A stretch of 64,000 bases of DNA from RYN-230 sp963720645 (lineage in GTDB: Bacteria; Actinomycetota; Actinomycetes; Streptosporangiales; Streptosporangiaceae). The notes beneath the pieces are model-generated. The model was not told the DNA's origin. It saw only the letters and a program-made list of their open reading frames with translations, and ran no database searches. Shown piece by piece: positions 16,952 through 24,961 of the stretch. Each line of letters opens with the position of its first letter. Within the stretch, counting starts at the first letter, position 1. Where the stretch lies: NCBI GenBank assembly GCA_963720645.1, contig CAVRFX010000024.1:62001-126000 (forward strand), given 5' to 3'. Both the position numbers and the translations under genes were made by a program.

Positions 16952-17178
16952 GTGGCCGGAAAAAGTGGAGCGATCTCAGCAAGCCCACCCAGCGGCTGAT
17001 CATCGTGGGTGCCGTCGTGGAGACCAGCCTCAAGGCAGCAGCCCTGGTGGACATGAAGCGCCGCCCGGCCAGCGAGATCCGGGGCAGGAAATGGATGTGG
17101 GTTCCGGCCCTGACCATCCTCAACTCCGCCGGCCTCGCGCCGCTGGCCTACTTCCTGTGGGGCCGCCGCCGCGGGTAG
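16952..17178 (+). CDS. Small two-helix membrane protein, start separated by a one-base indel
   Basis: The conserved-looking body is KKWSDLSKPTQRLIIVGAVV, a span to about residue 30, then KRRPASEIRGRKWMWVPALTI, a second span and LAYFLWGRRRG. I recall many close relatives in actinobacteria of about 70-75 residues. The expected start VAGKKWSDL would be GTG at 16952, with GGAGGG at 16942-16947, but GTGGCCGGAAAAAG is one base short of joining that start to the body. A single missing G in this run is the simplest explanation. The function is unknown; a role as a small inner-membrane protein is inferred from the two hydrophobic stretches. Confidence 0.6.
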
Positions 17179-17229
17179 CCGCGCAGCCCTCCGGGTGACC
17201 CGCGCCCGGGAACGGGTGACCGGGCCCGG

Positions 17230-18087
17230 TCAGGGAGCCAGCGGCAGCCAGCCGTCGGCATCCGTGGACGGCGCGAGATCCTGCTGGGCCTCGACGTCGG
17301 CGAGCCGGGCGGCCAGAGCCTGATGGACCAGGCGGTACGCGTCCGATCCGAGCAGGAGACGACGGGGCGGGTCCGGGGAAAGCGCCGCGCCGATCATGGC
17401 CGTGACCACCTTGGCCTGGTCACCCGGCATCTGCTCGACCGGCAGCGGATCCCGGTCCACCGGGGTCTCCTGGTAGGCCGGGCTGGCCGGGACCCGCGTG
17501 GCCGCCTGGTAGAAGCTGGTGCGGATCATCCCGGGCTCGACCAGGACCGTGCGGATCCCGAACGGCTCGACCTCGGCGGCCAGCGCCTCGTAGAAGCCCT
17601 CGATGCCCCACTTGGTCGCGTGGTACATCGAGAAGGCGGGAAACGCGATGTGCCCGCCCATGCTCGACATCTGCATCAGCAGGCCGCCCCCCTGGGCCCG
17701 CAGATACGGCAGGACCGCCCGGGCAAGCTGGATCGAGGCGGTCAGGTTGGTGGAAATCACCGCCTCCACCTGGGCGTCGGTCAGGTCCTCCGCGGCGCCG
17801 AACACGCCGTACCCGGCGTTGGAGACCACCACGTCAATCCGCCCGAGGTCGGCAAACGCTTCCCGCACCACGCGCCGCATCTGCCCGGTGTCGGTGACGT
17901 CGAGGGCACGTACCCACAGCCGGTCCCCGTACTCGGCCGCCAGGTCGTCCAGCTGACCCGGCCGGCGGAGCGTGGCGGCCACGCGGTCACCGCGGGCGAG
18001 CGCCTGCTCGGCCAGCTCCCGGCCGAAGCCGCGGGAGGCTCCGGTCACGAACCACGTGCGGGGCGGGTGGCTTTCGTGCTGGCTCAT
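17230..18087 (-). CDS. Short-chain dehydrogenase/reductase (SDR)
   Basis: The protein is 285 residues from ATG 18087 (MSQHESHPPRTWFVTGASRG); the open frame upstream is Arg/Pro-rich and unlikely to be translated. The cofactor motif TGASRGFGRELAE lies at about 15-27, NAG at about 93, and the active-site set Ser (MSSMGG), Tyr and Lys in YHATKWG near 155-161. It is a classical NAD(P)-dependent SDR. The GIRTVLVEPGMIRTSFY segment and length place it with the broad actinobacterial oxidoreductases of unknown substrate. It is transcribed alone, convergent with the small membrane protein and divergent from the ABC operon. Confidence 0.9.
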   Translation of the reverse strand: MSQHESHPPRTWFVTGASRGFGRELAEQALARGDRVAATLRRPGQLDDLAAEYGDRLWVRALDVTDTGQMRRVVREAFADLGRIDVVVSNAGYGVFGAAEDLTDAQVEAVISTNLTASIQLARAVLPYLRAQGGGLLMQMSSMGGHIAFPAFSMYHATKWGIEGFYEALAAEVEPFGIRTVLVEPGMIRTSFYQAATRVPASPAYQETPVDRDPLPVEQMPGDQAKVVTAMIGAALSPDPPRRLLLGSDAYRLVHQALAARLADVEAQQDLAPSTDADGWLPLAP

Positions 18088-18651
18088 CCCACCATGATCC
18101 CTGATGGCGGTAACGTCCCCGGGGCGCCCGGGCACCTGTCGGCGGCTTGGCCGGCGGTTCCGGCCGGCGGTGCGCCGTCGGGAGAGCCACCCTCCGGCCT
18201 GGGGCCGGACCGCGGGCGCCCGGTCCCGCTGCGGGCTGCGCACCAGCACAGCTAAGGGCCTGTTGCGGACCTTGTCCGGTCAAGCCGCGCAGATGCTAGC
18301 GTTCACCGCGCCGGGCTCACCAGCGGACGTCACGGTCGTGAAGATTAAATATCTCCATTGCGTATATCCGTATTGCGCATAGCCGTACGCCAAGCGCACA
18401 CTAGGATCCCGCAATGCTCTTCCCTGGGCTGGGTTGGTTTGAAGGTGGGCCTCGGACGCCGGTGTCTCGACGCCGTGTGCGACGGGCGCTGACGTCGAGG
18501 AGACGGAATGGCGCGTCAGGAAGCGAGCGGCGTGGCCCTCAGCATCTGCAGATCACCAGATGCCCCTTGCTGAAGGGGACCGGCTGCGGCACCGATGCGG
18601 CCGCCGCCTGGCCCCGCCTCTGCGATACGACCTCAAGGAGATCGATGACAG
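18088..18651. other. Divergent intergenic region upstream of the ABC uptake operon
   Basis: The part from about 18340 to 18385 is clearly less GC-rich than its surroundings and holds a 15-bp direct repeat (listed separately), so it is the likely regulatory region of the operon. The last bases hold AAGGAG at 18635-18640. An ATG at 18645 opens a four-codon frame just before the real start at 18652. An open frame from 18414 to 18659 has no family features. Confidence 0.5.
18358..18387. repeat. 15-bp tandem direct repeat, possible operator
   Basis: TTGCGTATATCCGTA is followed at once by TTGCGCATAGCCGTA, matching at 13 of 15 bases. It lies about 265 bp upstream of the ABC substrate-binding protein gene in an AT-rich pocket. 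Direct rather than inverted symmetry resembles sites of OmpR-type response regulators. The binder is unknown. Confidence 0.5.
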
Positions 18652-20016
18652 ATGAGTGACCAGACTGGGCAATCCGGTAGAACCAGCCAGGCCGTGAGCG
18701 TCAGCCGGCGCGGCCTGCTGCGCGCGGCCGGCACGGGCGCGGTGGTTGTGGGCGGTGGCGGGCTGCTGGAGGCGTGCAGCAGCGGCATCAAGGGGGCCAG
18801 CTCGGGCGGCACCAAGGGCATCACCATCGGCTGGATCCACCCGCTGACCGGCTCCCTGGCCGGGTTCGGGGCGCCGGACAACTGGGTGATCTCCAAGATC
18901 AAGCAGACCACCCCGTACAAGAGCGGGTTCAAGATCGGCGGAAAGACCTACCCGGTCACGATCAAGTCCTATGACACCCAGTCCAGCCCCACCCGGGCCG
19001 GGGACCTGGCCAAGACGGCCATCCTGAACGACGGCGTGGACCTGCTGTTCGCGTCGTCCACGCCGGAGACCGTCAATGCGGTAGCGAGCCAGGCCGAATC
19101 GCTGCACACCCCGCTGATCTGCGCGAACATCCCGTGGGAGTCCTGGTACATCAACCTCGGGGGCAACCCGGCAAAGCCGACGCTCAAGCCCAAGTACGTG
19201 GTGATGTACTTCCTGGGCGCCGAGCACCTGGTCGAGGCCTTCATACCGATGTGGAACCGGATCCACTCCCAGCTGCACACCAACAAGGTGGTCGCGGCCG
19301 CATTCCCGAACGACTCGGACGGCAACGCGTTCCGTGCAGTGTTCCCGCCGATCGCCAAGGCGGCGGGCTACAAGATGGTGCTGTCCTCGGCCTACCCCGA
19401 CGGGACCACGAACTACTCGTCGATGATCTCCCAGTTCAAGTCGGCCGGCGCGGACTTCTTTACCAACGTGCCGCTGCCGCCCGATTTCGCCACCATGTGG
19501 AAGCAGTCAGTCCAGCAGGGCTTCAAGCCGAAGCTGGCCACCGTGGCCAAGGTGCTGCTGTTCCCGCCCGACGCCTACGCGCTCGGCCCCCTGGCGTACA
19601 ACGTGGCCACCGACGCCTGGTGGGCGCCGACCCTGCCGTGGAAGTCCTCCTTCACCGGGGAGACCTGCCAGCAGATGGCCAACGAGTTCGAGGCCAGCCA
19701 CGGCCAGTGGAACTCCAACATCAGCAACTACAGCCTGTTCGAGGTCGCCCACGCGGCCCTCACCACCGTGAGCGACCCGCACGACAAGGCCGAGGTCGCC
19801 GACGCCATCCACAAGGTGAACATCCAGGCGCTGGCCGGGCCGCTGGACTTCGCCTCCGGCAAACCCGCTCCCGGGGTGGCGATCACCCCGCCGCTCGGCG
19901 TGCAGTGGCAGAAGGGGACCAAGTACCCGGTGGAGATGCAGGTCGTCGACAACACGCTGCAGCCGGACGCGAAGATCACCGCCGACCTGAAGCCGACTAA
20001 CACAGTGACCGGATGA
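18652..20016 (+). CDS. ABC transporter substrate-binding lipoprotein (branched-chain amino acid/amide type)
   Basis: The protein is 454 residues. The N-terminus has a twin-arginine signal, SRRGLLRAAGTGAVVVGG, ending in a lipobox with Cys near residue 42 (LLEACSSG), so it is exported folded and anchored as a lipoprotein. The mature part is a Peripla_BP_6 domain: ITIGWIHPLTGSLAGFGAP, GVDLLFASSTPETVNAVAS and NKVVAAAFPNDSDGNAF. The group binds branched-chain amino acids, urea, short amides or aromatic acids; the ligand is not decidable here. It heads the operon with the two ATPases and two permeases, overlapping the next gene by ATGA. AAGGAG lies 11 bases upstream of the ATG. Confidence 0.92.
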   Translation: MSDQTGQSGRTSQAVSVSRRGLLRAAGTGAVVVGGGGLLEACSSGIKGASSGGTKGITIGWIHPLTGSLAGFGAPDNWVISKIKQTTPYKSGFKIGGKTYPVTIKSYDTQSSPTRAGDLAKTAILNDGVDLLFASSTPETVNAVASQAESLHTPLICANIPWESWYINLGGNPAKPTLKPKYVVMYFLGAEHLVEAFIPMWNRIHSQLHTNKVVAAAFPNDSDGNAFRAVFPPIAKAAGYKMVLSSAYPDGTTNYSSMISQFKSAGADFFTNVPLPPDFATMWKQSVQQGFKPKLATVAKVLLFPPDAYALGPLAYNVATDAWWAPTLPWKSSFTGETCQQMANEFEASHGQWNSNISNYSLFEVAHAALTTVSDPHDKAEVADAIHKVNIQALAGPLDFASGKPAPGVAITPPLGVQWQKGTKYPVEMQVVDNTLQPDAKITADLKPTNTVTG

Positions 20017-20831
20017 GCGAGCCGCTGCTCGAGCTCGACCACGTGACGAAACGGTTCGGCCGGGTCGTCATCGCGGAAGACCTGTCGCTGGCCGTCGGTA
20101 CCGGCGACACGGTCGGGATCGTGGGGCCGAACGGTGCTGGCAAGACCAGCCTGTTCGGCCTCATCTCCGGGGATCTCGCCCCCGGCGGGGGCGAGATCCG
20201 CTTCGCCGGGCGCGTGGTCACCAGGCTGGACGCGGCGGCGCGTTCCAGGCTGGGTGTCGGCCGCACGTACCAGGTGCCGCGCCCATTCGGGGACATGACC
20301 GTGTTCGAGAACCTCCTCGTCGCGGCCCAGCAGGGCGGCGGGCTGCGGCGGCGCGCGAGTTACGCCGCCGCGGTCGGGGCGCTGGAGCGGACCGGCATTT
20401 CCGGCCAGGCGAACGTGCCCGCCGAGCGGCTCGGGCTGCTGCAGCGCAAGCGGCTGGAACTGGCCCGCGCCCTGGCCACGCAGCCCACGCTGCTGCTGCT
20501 GGACGAGGTGGCGGGCGGCCTGACCGACCCGGAGGTCGCCCAGCTGGTCGGGATCGTCCGCGAGGTCAACGCCGAGGGCATCGCGGTGATCTGGATCGAG
20601 CACGTGGTGCGCGCGCTCACCCCCGTGGTGAGCCGGCTGATCTGCCTGGCCGGCGGCAGGTTCGTCGGCGACGGACCGCCCGCCGCCGTGCTGGCCGACC
20701 CCGCGGTCCGCGAGGTCTTCCTCGGCAGCGAGGTCACCGCCGCGCTGGCCGGCGGGTCCCTGGAGGCACCCCCGGCGGCGGAGGGGGATGGCGCGGTGGA
20801 TGGCGACCGGGGCGGACGGGAGACATCATGA
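20013..20831 (+). CDS. livG: ABC transporter ATP-binding protein, LivG type
   Basis: The protein is 272 residues. Walker A is GPNGAGKTSLFGLISGDLAP (near 42-50). The signature motif is altered: the place of LSGGQ reads AERLGLLQRKRLELARAL. Walker B is TLLLLDEVAGGL. The Q-loop region VGRTYQVPRPFGDMTVFENL is typical of LivG. The C-terminal BCA_ABC_TP_C-like end is followed by a Pro/Gly/Asp-rich tail of about 30 residues. It couples ATP hydrolysis to uptake with LivF and the two permeases. The ATG overlaps the stop of the binding-protein gene. The change from LSGGQ to LGLLQR is also common in LivG, so it is not a defect. Confidence 0.93.
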   Translation: MSEPLLELDHVTKRFGRVVIAEDLSLAVGTGDTVGIVGPNGAGKTSLFGLISGDLAPGGGEIRFAGRVVTRLDAAARSRLGVGRTYQVPRPFGDMTVFENLLVAAQQGGGLRRRASYAAAVGALERTGISGQANVPAERLGLLQRKRLELARALATQPTLLLLDEVAGGLTDPEVAQLVGIVREVNAEGIAVIWIEHVVRALTPVVSRLICLAGGRFVGDGPPAAVLADPAVREVFLGSEVTAALAGGSLEAPPAAEGDGAVDGDRGGRETS

Positions 20832-20847
20832 GCGGGCGGAAGACGTC

Positions 20848-21647
20848 GTGACCGGACCGGCAGCGAAGGGGGATGGGGAGGCGGGGATCGGCCGGAGAGC
20901 GGCACGCCGCTGCTGGAGGTCAGCGATCTGGTCGTGCATCACGGGCAGCTCCGGGCGCTCGACGCCGTCACGCTCCGCGTGTTCCCGGGCCAGGTCTACG
21001 CGATCATCGGGGCGAACGGCGCGGGTAAGTCGACGCTGCTGCGCACGATCGCCGGCCTGCATCACCCGACGAAAGGCTCGGTCCGGCTGGACGGCCAGGA
21101 CGTGACCAGGCTCCGGCCCGAGCGCCGGGCCCGGCAGGGGATCGTCCTGGTACCGGAGGGCAGGCGGCTGTTCGGGTCGCTGTCCGTGGAAGAGAACCTG
21201 CAGGTCGGCGCCGCGTACGCCCGGTCAGGCCCGTGGACCATCGAGCGGGTGTACGAGATGTTCGGCTGGATGCGAGAGCGCCGCAACCAGCTCACCGCCC
21301 AGCTGTCCGGCGGTGAGCAGCAGACGGTCGCCATCGGCCGGGCCCTGGTCGCCAATCCCCGCCTGCTGCTCCTCGACGAGCTGTCGCTCGGCCTGGCACC
21401 CGTCGTCGTCCAGCGGATCTACGGCATGCTGCCGGAGATCCTGGCCACCGGCCTGACGGTGCTGCTCGTCGAGCAGGATGTGAGCCAGGCCCTGCGGGTG
21501 GCCTCGCACATCCAGTGCCTGCTGGAGGGCCGGACCACCCTGGAAGGCAGGCCGGCCGACGTCACCGCGGACCAGGTCGAGGCGGCCTACTTCGGCCTGG
21601 CCCCCGCCGCCTCGTCCGGCCAGACCGGCGAAGGGAGCGAGCCGTAA
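20848..21647 (+). CDS. livF: ABC transporter ATP-binding protein, LivF type, with an apparent one-base deletion near 20885
   Basis: The conserved protein reads TPLLEVSDLVVHHGQLRALD, GANGAGKSTLLRTIAGLHHP (Walker A), QLSGGEQQTVAIGRAL (signature) and PRLLLLDELSLGL (Walker B): a typical LivF of about 235 residues. The likely start is GTG at 20848 (VTGPAAKGDGEAG), but its frame leaves the protein frame at GCGGGGATCGG near 20885. One more G there would give GDRPESGTPLLEV without a break. Without that base the only in-frame start is the GTG at 20934, which would remove the first beta strand. The stop TAA overlaps the livH ATG by one base. Confidence 0.85.
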
Positions 21648-22522
21648 TGGCCTGGGTCAACGCCATCATCCAGGGGGTGCTGACGGGCGGGCTGTATGCG
21701 CTGTTCGCCTGCGGGCTGTCGCTGATGTTCGGGGTGATGAAGGTCGTGAACCTCGCGCACGGCGACCTCGCGGTGGTCGCGGGGTACATCGCGATCGGCG
21801 TCATCACCGTCACCCACATCCCCGTGCTCTGGTCCTTCGTCATCGTGGTTCCGGTGATGGCGCTGCTCGGCTACGTCCTGCAGCGCACGGTCATCCAGGG
21901 CGCGCTCGACCGCAGCGTGCTGACCACGCTGATGGTCACCTTCGGCCTGTCGGTCGTGATCGAGAACGGCCTGCTCCAGTTCTTCACGGCCAACAGCCGC
22001 GCGATCGGCACCGGGCTGCCCCTGGTGAGCGGCTCGTTCAAGATCGGCTCGCAGATCCAGATCGGCTACCTGCTCGTCGTGGTCTTCGCCGTCGCCGTGG
22101 TCGTCCTGCTCGGGCTGCAGTACTTCCTGTCCGCATCCAGGTACGGACGCCTGATCCGCGCGGTGGCCGACGACCGGGAGGCGGCGCAGCTGGCCGGGGC
22201 GGACTACCGGCACGTGTTCGGCATCGCGGCCGCGCTGGCCTTCGGCACCGTGGCCCTGGGCGGCATCGCCTACGGCATGTACTCCCAGCTCTCGCCGACC
22301 ACGGGCACCGACACGATCCTGCTGTTCGCGTTCGCGGCGGTGGTGATCGGCGGGCTCGGCTCCCTGTGGGGCACCCTGGTCGGCGGCGTGGTCCTGGGCG
22401 TGGCCCAGCAGATCGGCGCGCAGATCAACATCTCCGACGAGCTCCTCGCCGGGTTTATCGTCTTCCTCGCCGTGCTCGTGCTGCGCCCGCAGGGCCTTAT
22501 TACCGGGAGGGCACAGTCGTGA
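21647..22522 (+). CDS. livH: ABC transporter permease, LivH type
   Basis: The protein is 291 residues with about eight membrane spans. GLYALFACGLSLMFGVMKVVNLAHGDL at the start and SRYGRLIRAVADDREAAQLAG, the cytoplasmic coupling loop that contacts the ATPase, are LivH hallmarks. So is IGGLGSLWGTLVGGVVLG near the end. It forms the membrane channel with LivM. The ATG shares its A with the livF stop (TAATG), and the TGA stop overlaps the livM GTG, so translation of all three is coupled. The plasma-membrane location follows from the family. Confidence 0.94.
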   Translation: MAWVNAIIQGVLTGGLYALFACGLSLMFGVMKVVNLAHGDLAVVAGYIAIGVITVTHIPVLWSFVIVVPVMALLGYVLQRTVIQGALDRSVLTTLMVTFGLSVVIENGLLQFFTANSRAIGTGLPLVSGSFKIGSQIQIGYLLVVVFAVAVVVLLGLQYFLSASRYGRLIRAVADDREAAQLAGADYRHVFGIAAALAFGTVALGGIAYGMYSQLSPTTGTDTILLFAFAAVVIGGLGSLWGTLVGGVVLGVAQQIGAQINISDELLAGFIVFLAVLVLRPQGLITGRAQS

Positions 22523-23615
22523 GCATGATCACGGAAACCACCGCTCGTGCGGCAGAAGGATTCCGGGTCACCCGGTCGCGCAGGAACGTGGCCTGGACCG
22601 CGGCGGGCGCACTGATCGTCGTCGTGGTGCTCGCGATGCTCCCGTACATCGTGTACTCGGGCACCACCGCCATCCTGGTTCAGGGGTTCATCGTGCTCAC
22701 GATGGCGAGCATGTGGAATTTGCTGGCGGGCTACGCCGGCCTGGTGTCGGTGGGGCAGCAAGCGTTCGTCGGGCTCGGCGCCTACTTCGTGCTGATTCTC
22801 GCCATCCACGGCATCTCGCCGTTCGCCGCGCTGCCGGCCGCCGCGATCGGCTGTGGTGTGGCGGCGCTGCCGCTGTGGTGGCTGGTCTCCCGGCTGCGCA
22901 GCGGGTACTTCGCGATCGCCACCTGGGTGCTGGCCGCAACCATCATGCTCATCATCGAGAAGTTCTCCTCGATCGGCGGCGGGACCGGCATGCCGCTGCC
23001 CGGCCTGGGCGGGTTCAGCCCGACGCTGCTCACCGCCTATACCTACTGGGCCGGGCTGGCCGTCACGGTGGTGACGCTGGCCGCCATCTACCTGCTGCTG
23101 CGCGGCAGGCTCGGCCTGGTGCTCACCGCCATCCGCGACGACGAGGTGGCCGCGCGCAGCTCCGGCGCACGGGTCGGCCTGGCCAGGCTGCTGGTGTTCG
23201 TGGTGGCGGGGCCGGCTGCGGCGCCGCGGGCGCCCTGCTCGCGATCAGCCAGCTCCAGGTGGAGCCGAGCGCGGTGTTCAGCGTGCAGTGGACCGCGGAG
23301 ATGGCGTTCGCGACCATCATCGGCGGGCTGGGCACGATCGAGGGGCCGATCATCGGCACCATCGTGTACCTGGTGCTGCAGCAGACGCTGGCCTCGTACA
23401 ACGCGTGGTACCTGATCATCCTGGGCCTCGTCGCGATCCTCATCGCCCTGTTCGCCCGCCGCGGGCTGTGGGGGCTGGTGGACGAGCACCTGAACGTGCG
23501 GCTGTTCCCCGTCGGGTACTGGCTCCGCCTCGGCGGCGAGGGGAGGCGCGGCGGAGCCGTGTCCTCGCCGAGCCGGCGAGCTCGGGGGGACCGGGGGGTC
23601 GCCCCCCCGGGCTAA
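22519..23615 (+). CDS. livM: ABC transporter permease, LivM type, with a one-base deletion near 23215
   Basis: The GTG at 22519 overlaps the livH stop; ATG at 22525 is an alternative. The first ~230 residues carry MWNLLAGYAGLVSVGQQAFVG and LVLTAIRDDEVAARSSGARVG, typical LivM motifs. At GTGGCGGGGCCGGC near 23215 one G is missing. In the shifted frame the protein continues GAGCGAAGALLAISQLQV, MAFATIIGGLGTIEGPIIG and VAILIALFARRGLWGL. The total is about 365 residues with roughly ten spans. The last ~27 codons lie inside the first copy of the 84-bp repeat, so the natural end is probably just after RLFPVGYWLRLGG or has been replaced by the repeat. Confidence 0.85.
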
Positions 23616-23782
23616 TACCGCGAGGGGAGGCGCGGCGGAGCCGTGTCCTCGCCGAGCCGGCGAGCTCGGGGGGACCGGGGGGTCGCCCCCCCGGGCTAAT
23701 ACCGCGAGGGGAGGCGCGGCGGAGCCGTGTCCTCGCCGAGCCGGCGAGCTCGGGGGGACCGGGGGGTCGCCCCCCCGGGCTA
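23536..23782. repeat. 84-bp tandem repeat, three copies, each with a G/C-only hairpin
   Basis: Copies start at 23536, 23620 and 23704; the first two are 84 bp and the third matches through 23782. Each copy begins GCGAGGGGAGGCGCGGCGG and ends CCGGGGGGTCGCCCCCCCGG-GCTA. The latter folds into an 8-bp stem CCGGGGGG/CCCCCCGG with loop TCGC. The first copy supplies the 3' end and stop codon of livM, and the third lies 6 bp from the stop of the convergent polyprenyl synthase gene. Copies appear identical, so the duplication is recent or homogenised. It may act as a double-sided terminator or be a mobile/slippage repeat. Confidence 0.9.
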
Positions 23783-23788
23783 GCACAG

Positions 23789-24784
23789 CTAACCGGTACG
23801 GTCCACCACGTAGTCGCACAGTCCCTCGAACGCGGTGCGCGCCGGGACGTCTGGCAAGCCGGCGATCTCTGTGCGCGCTACTTCGGCCCAGCTCAGAAGA
23901 TCCGCCCGGGCTTCCTGCATGGCCGGGTTGGCTCTCAGCAGCTCCAGGGCCTCGGCGTGCAGCGCGGGGTCGGTCAGGTCAGCGGAGGTAAGCAACTCGC
24001 GCAGCCGGGCATCGGCCGGGCGGCTGGAGGCCAGCGCATAGAGCACGGGCAGGCTGCGCACGCCCTCGCGCAGGTCGGTCCCGGGCGTCTTGCCGGACTG
24101 ATCGGAGTCACTGGCCACGTCCAGGATGTCGTCGGACAGCTGCCAGGCCACACCGATCGCCTCGCAGGCCGGCTCGATCCGGGCCACCACCTCGGCCGGG
24201 GCGCCCGAGTACATGGCGCCGAACTGGCCGGCCGTGGCCACCAGCGACGCGGTCTTGTCCTTCACCACGTGCAGGTAGTGCTGCAGCGGGTCCTGGCCGG
24301 GCTGAGGACCGATGGTCTCCGCGATCTGCCCGCCCACCAGCCGGGTGAACGTGTCCGCCTGGATGCCGACCGCCTCGTGGCCCAGCGCAGCCAGCATCTG
24401 CGAGGCCCGGGCGAACAGGAAATCACCGGTCAGGATCGCGATCGTGTTGGTCCACCGGGAGTTGGCACTCTGATGACCGCGGCGGATGGCCGCCTCGTCC
24501 ATCACGTCGTCGTGGTACAGGGTGGCCAGATGGGTCAGCTCGACCGCGGTCGCGGCCGAGATTACGCGCGGGTCGCGGGAATTGCCGAATTGCGAGGCCA
24601 GCAGGACCAGGGTGGCCCGGAACCGTTTCCCGCCGGCCTCAAGCAGGTGGGTGGACGCCTCGGCCAGCAGTTCCTCCTCCGACCGCGTCGCGTCGGACAA
24701 CTGCTTCTCGACCAGGGCAAGCCCGTCAACGACCTCCGCGGCCAGCGCGGCGTCGGTCAGCTCAACAGGGACGGCGGCGATCAA
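23789..24784 (-). CDS. Polyprenyl diphosphate synthase (trans-isoprenyl type), probably for the menaquinone side chain
   Basis: The protein is 331 residues. The first Asp-rich motif DDVMD is at 92-96 and the second DDILD at 218-222, with GGKRFRATLVLLAS (51-64) and GHQSANSRW between, as in all trans-prenyl synthases. The residue five places before the first motif is Ala (LATLYHDDVMD), a small residue that in this family permits long products. It condenses isopentenyl diphosphate units onto an allylic primer in the cytosol. It sits downstream of nuoN on the same strand, about 180 bp away, in the block with menG, which supports a role in menaquinone prenyl-chain synthesis. Exact chain length cannot be read from sequence. 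Confidence 0.92.
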   Translation of the reverse strand: MIAAVPVELTDAALAAEVVDGLALVEKQLSDATRSEEELLAEASTHLLEAGGKRFRATLVLLASQFGNSRDPRVISAATAVELTHLATLYHDDVMDEAAIRRGHQSANSRWTNTIAILTGDFLFARASQMLAALGHEAVGIQADTFTRLVGGQIAETIGPQPGQDPLQHYLHVVKDKTASLVATAGQFGAMYSGAPAEVVARIEPACEAIGVAWQLSDDILDVASDSDQSGKTPGTDLREGVRSLPVLYALASSRPADARLRELLTSADLTDPALHAEALELLRANPAMQEARADLLSWAEVARTEIAGLPDVPARTAFEGLCDYVVDRTG

Positions 24785-24961
24785 TCGGGCTCCTGGTCAT
24801 CGGTCATCGCGGCGGTCACGGACCGCCTCGGTCGGGCGTGACCCGGGCGGGCGAGTCCATCCTCGCGCCAGCCCCAAGCTACCGCCGTCCCGAATATGCC
24901 CCTCACGAGGTCCCTGGACACCCCGCAAACCTGCCCGGGACGCGCACCCGCCCCGGGCAGG

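Noticed and set aside
18414..18659. 81-codon frame upstream of the ABC binding-protein gene
   Set aside because: No ribosome binding site at its start, Arg-rich composition, no motif, and it overlaps the leader of a clear gene.
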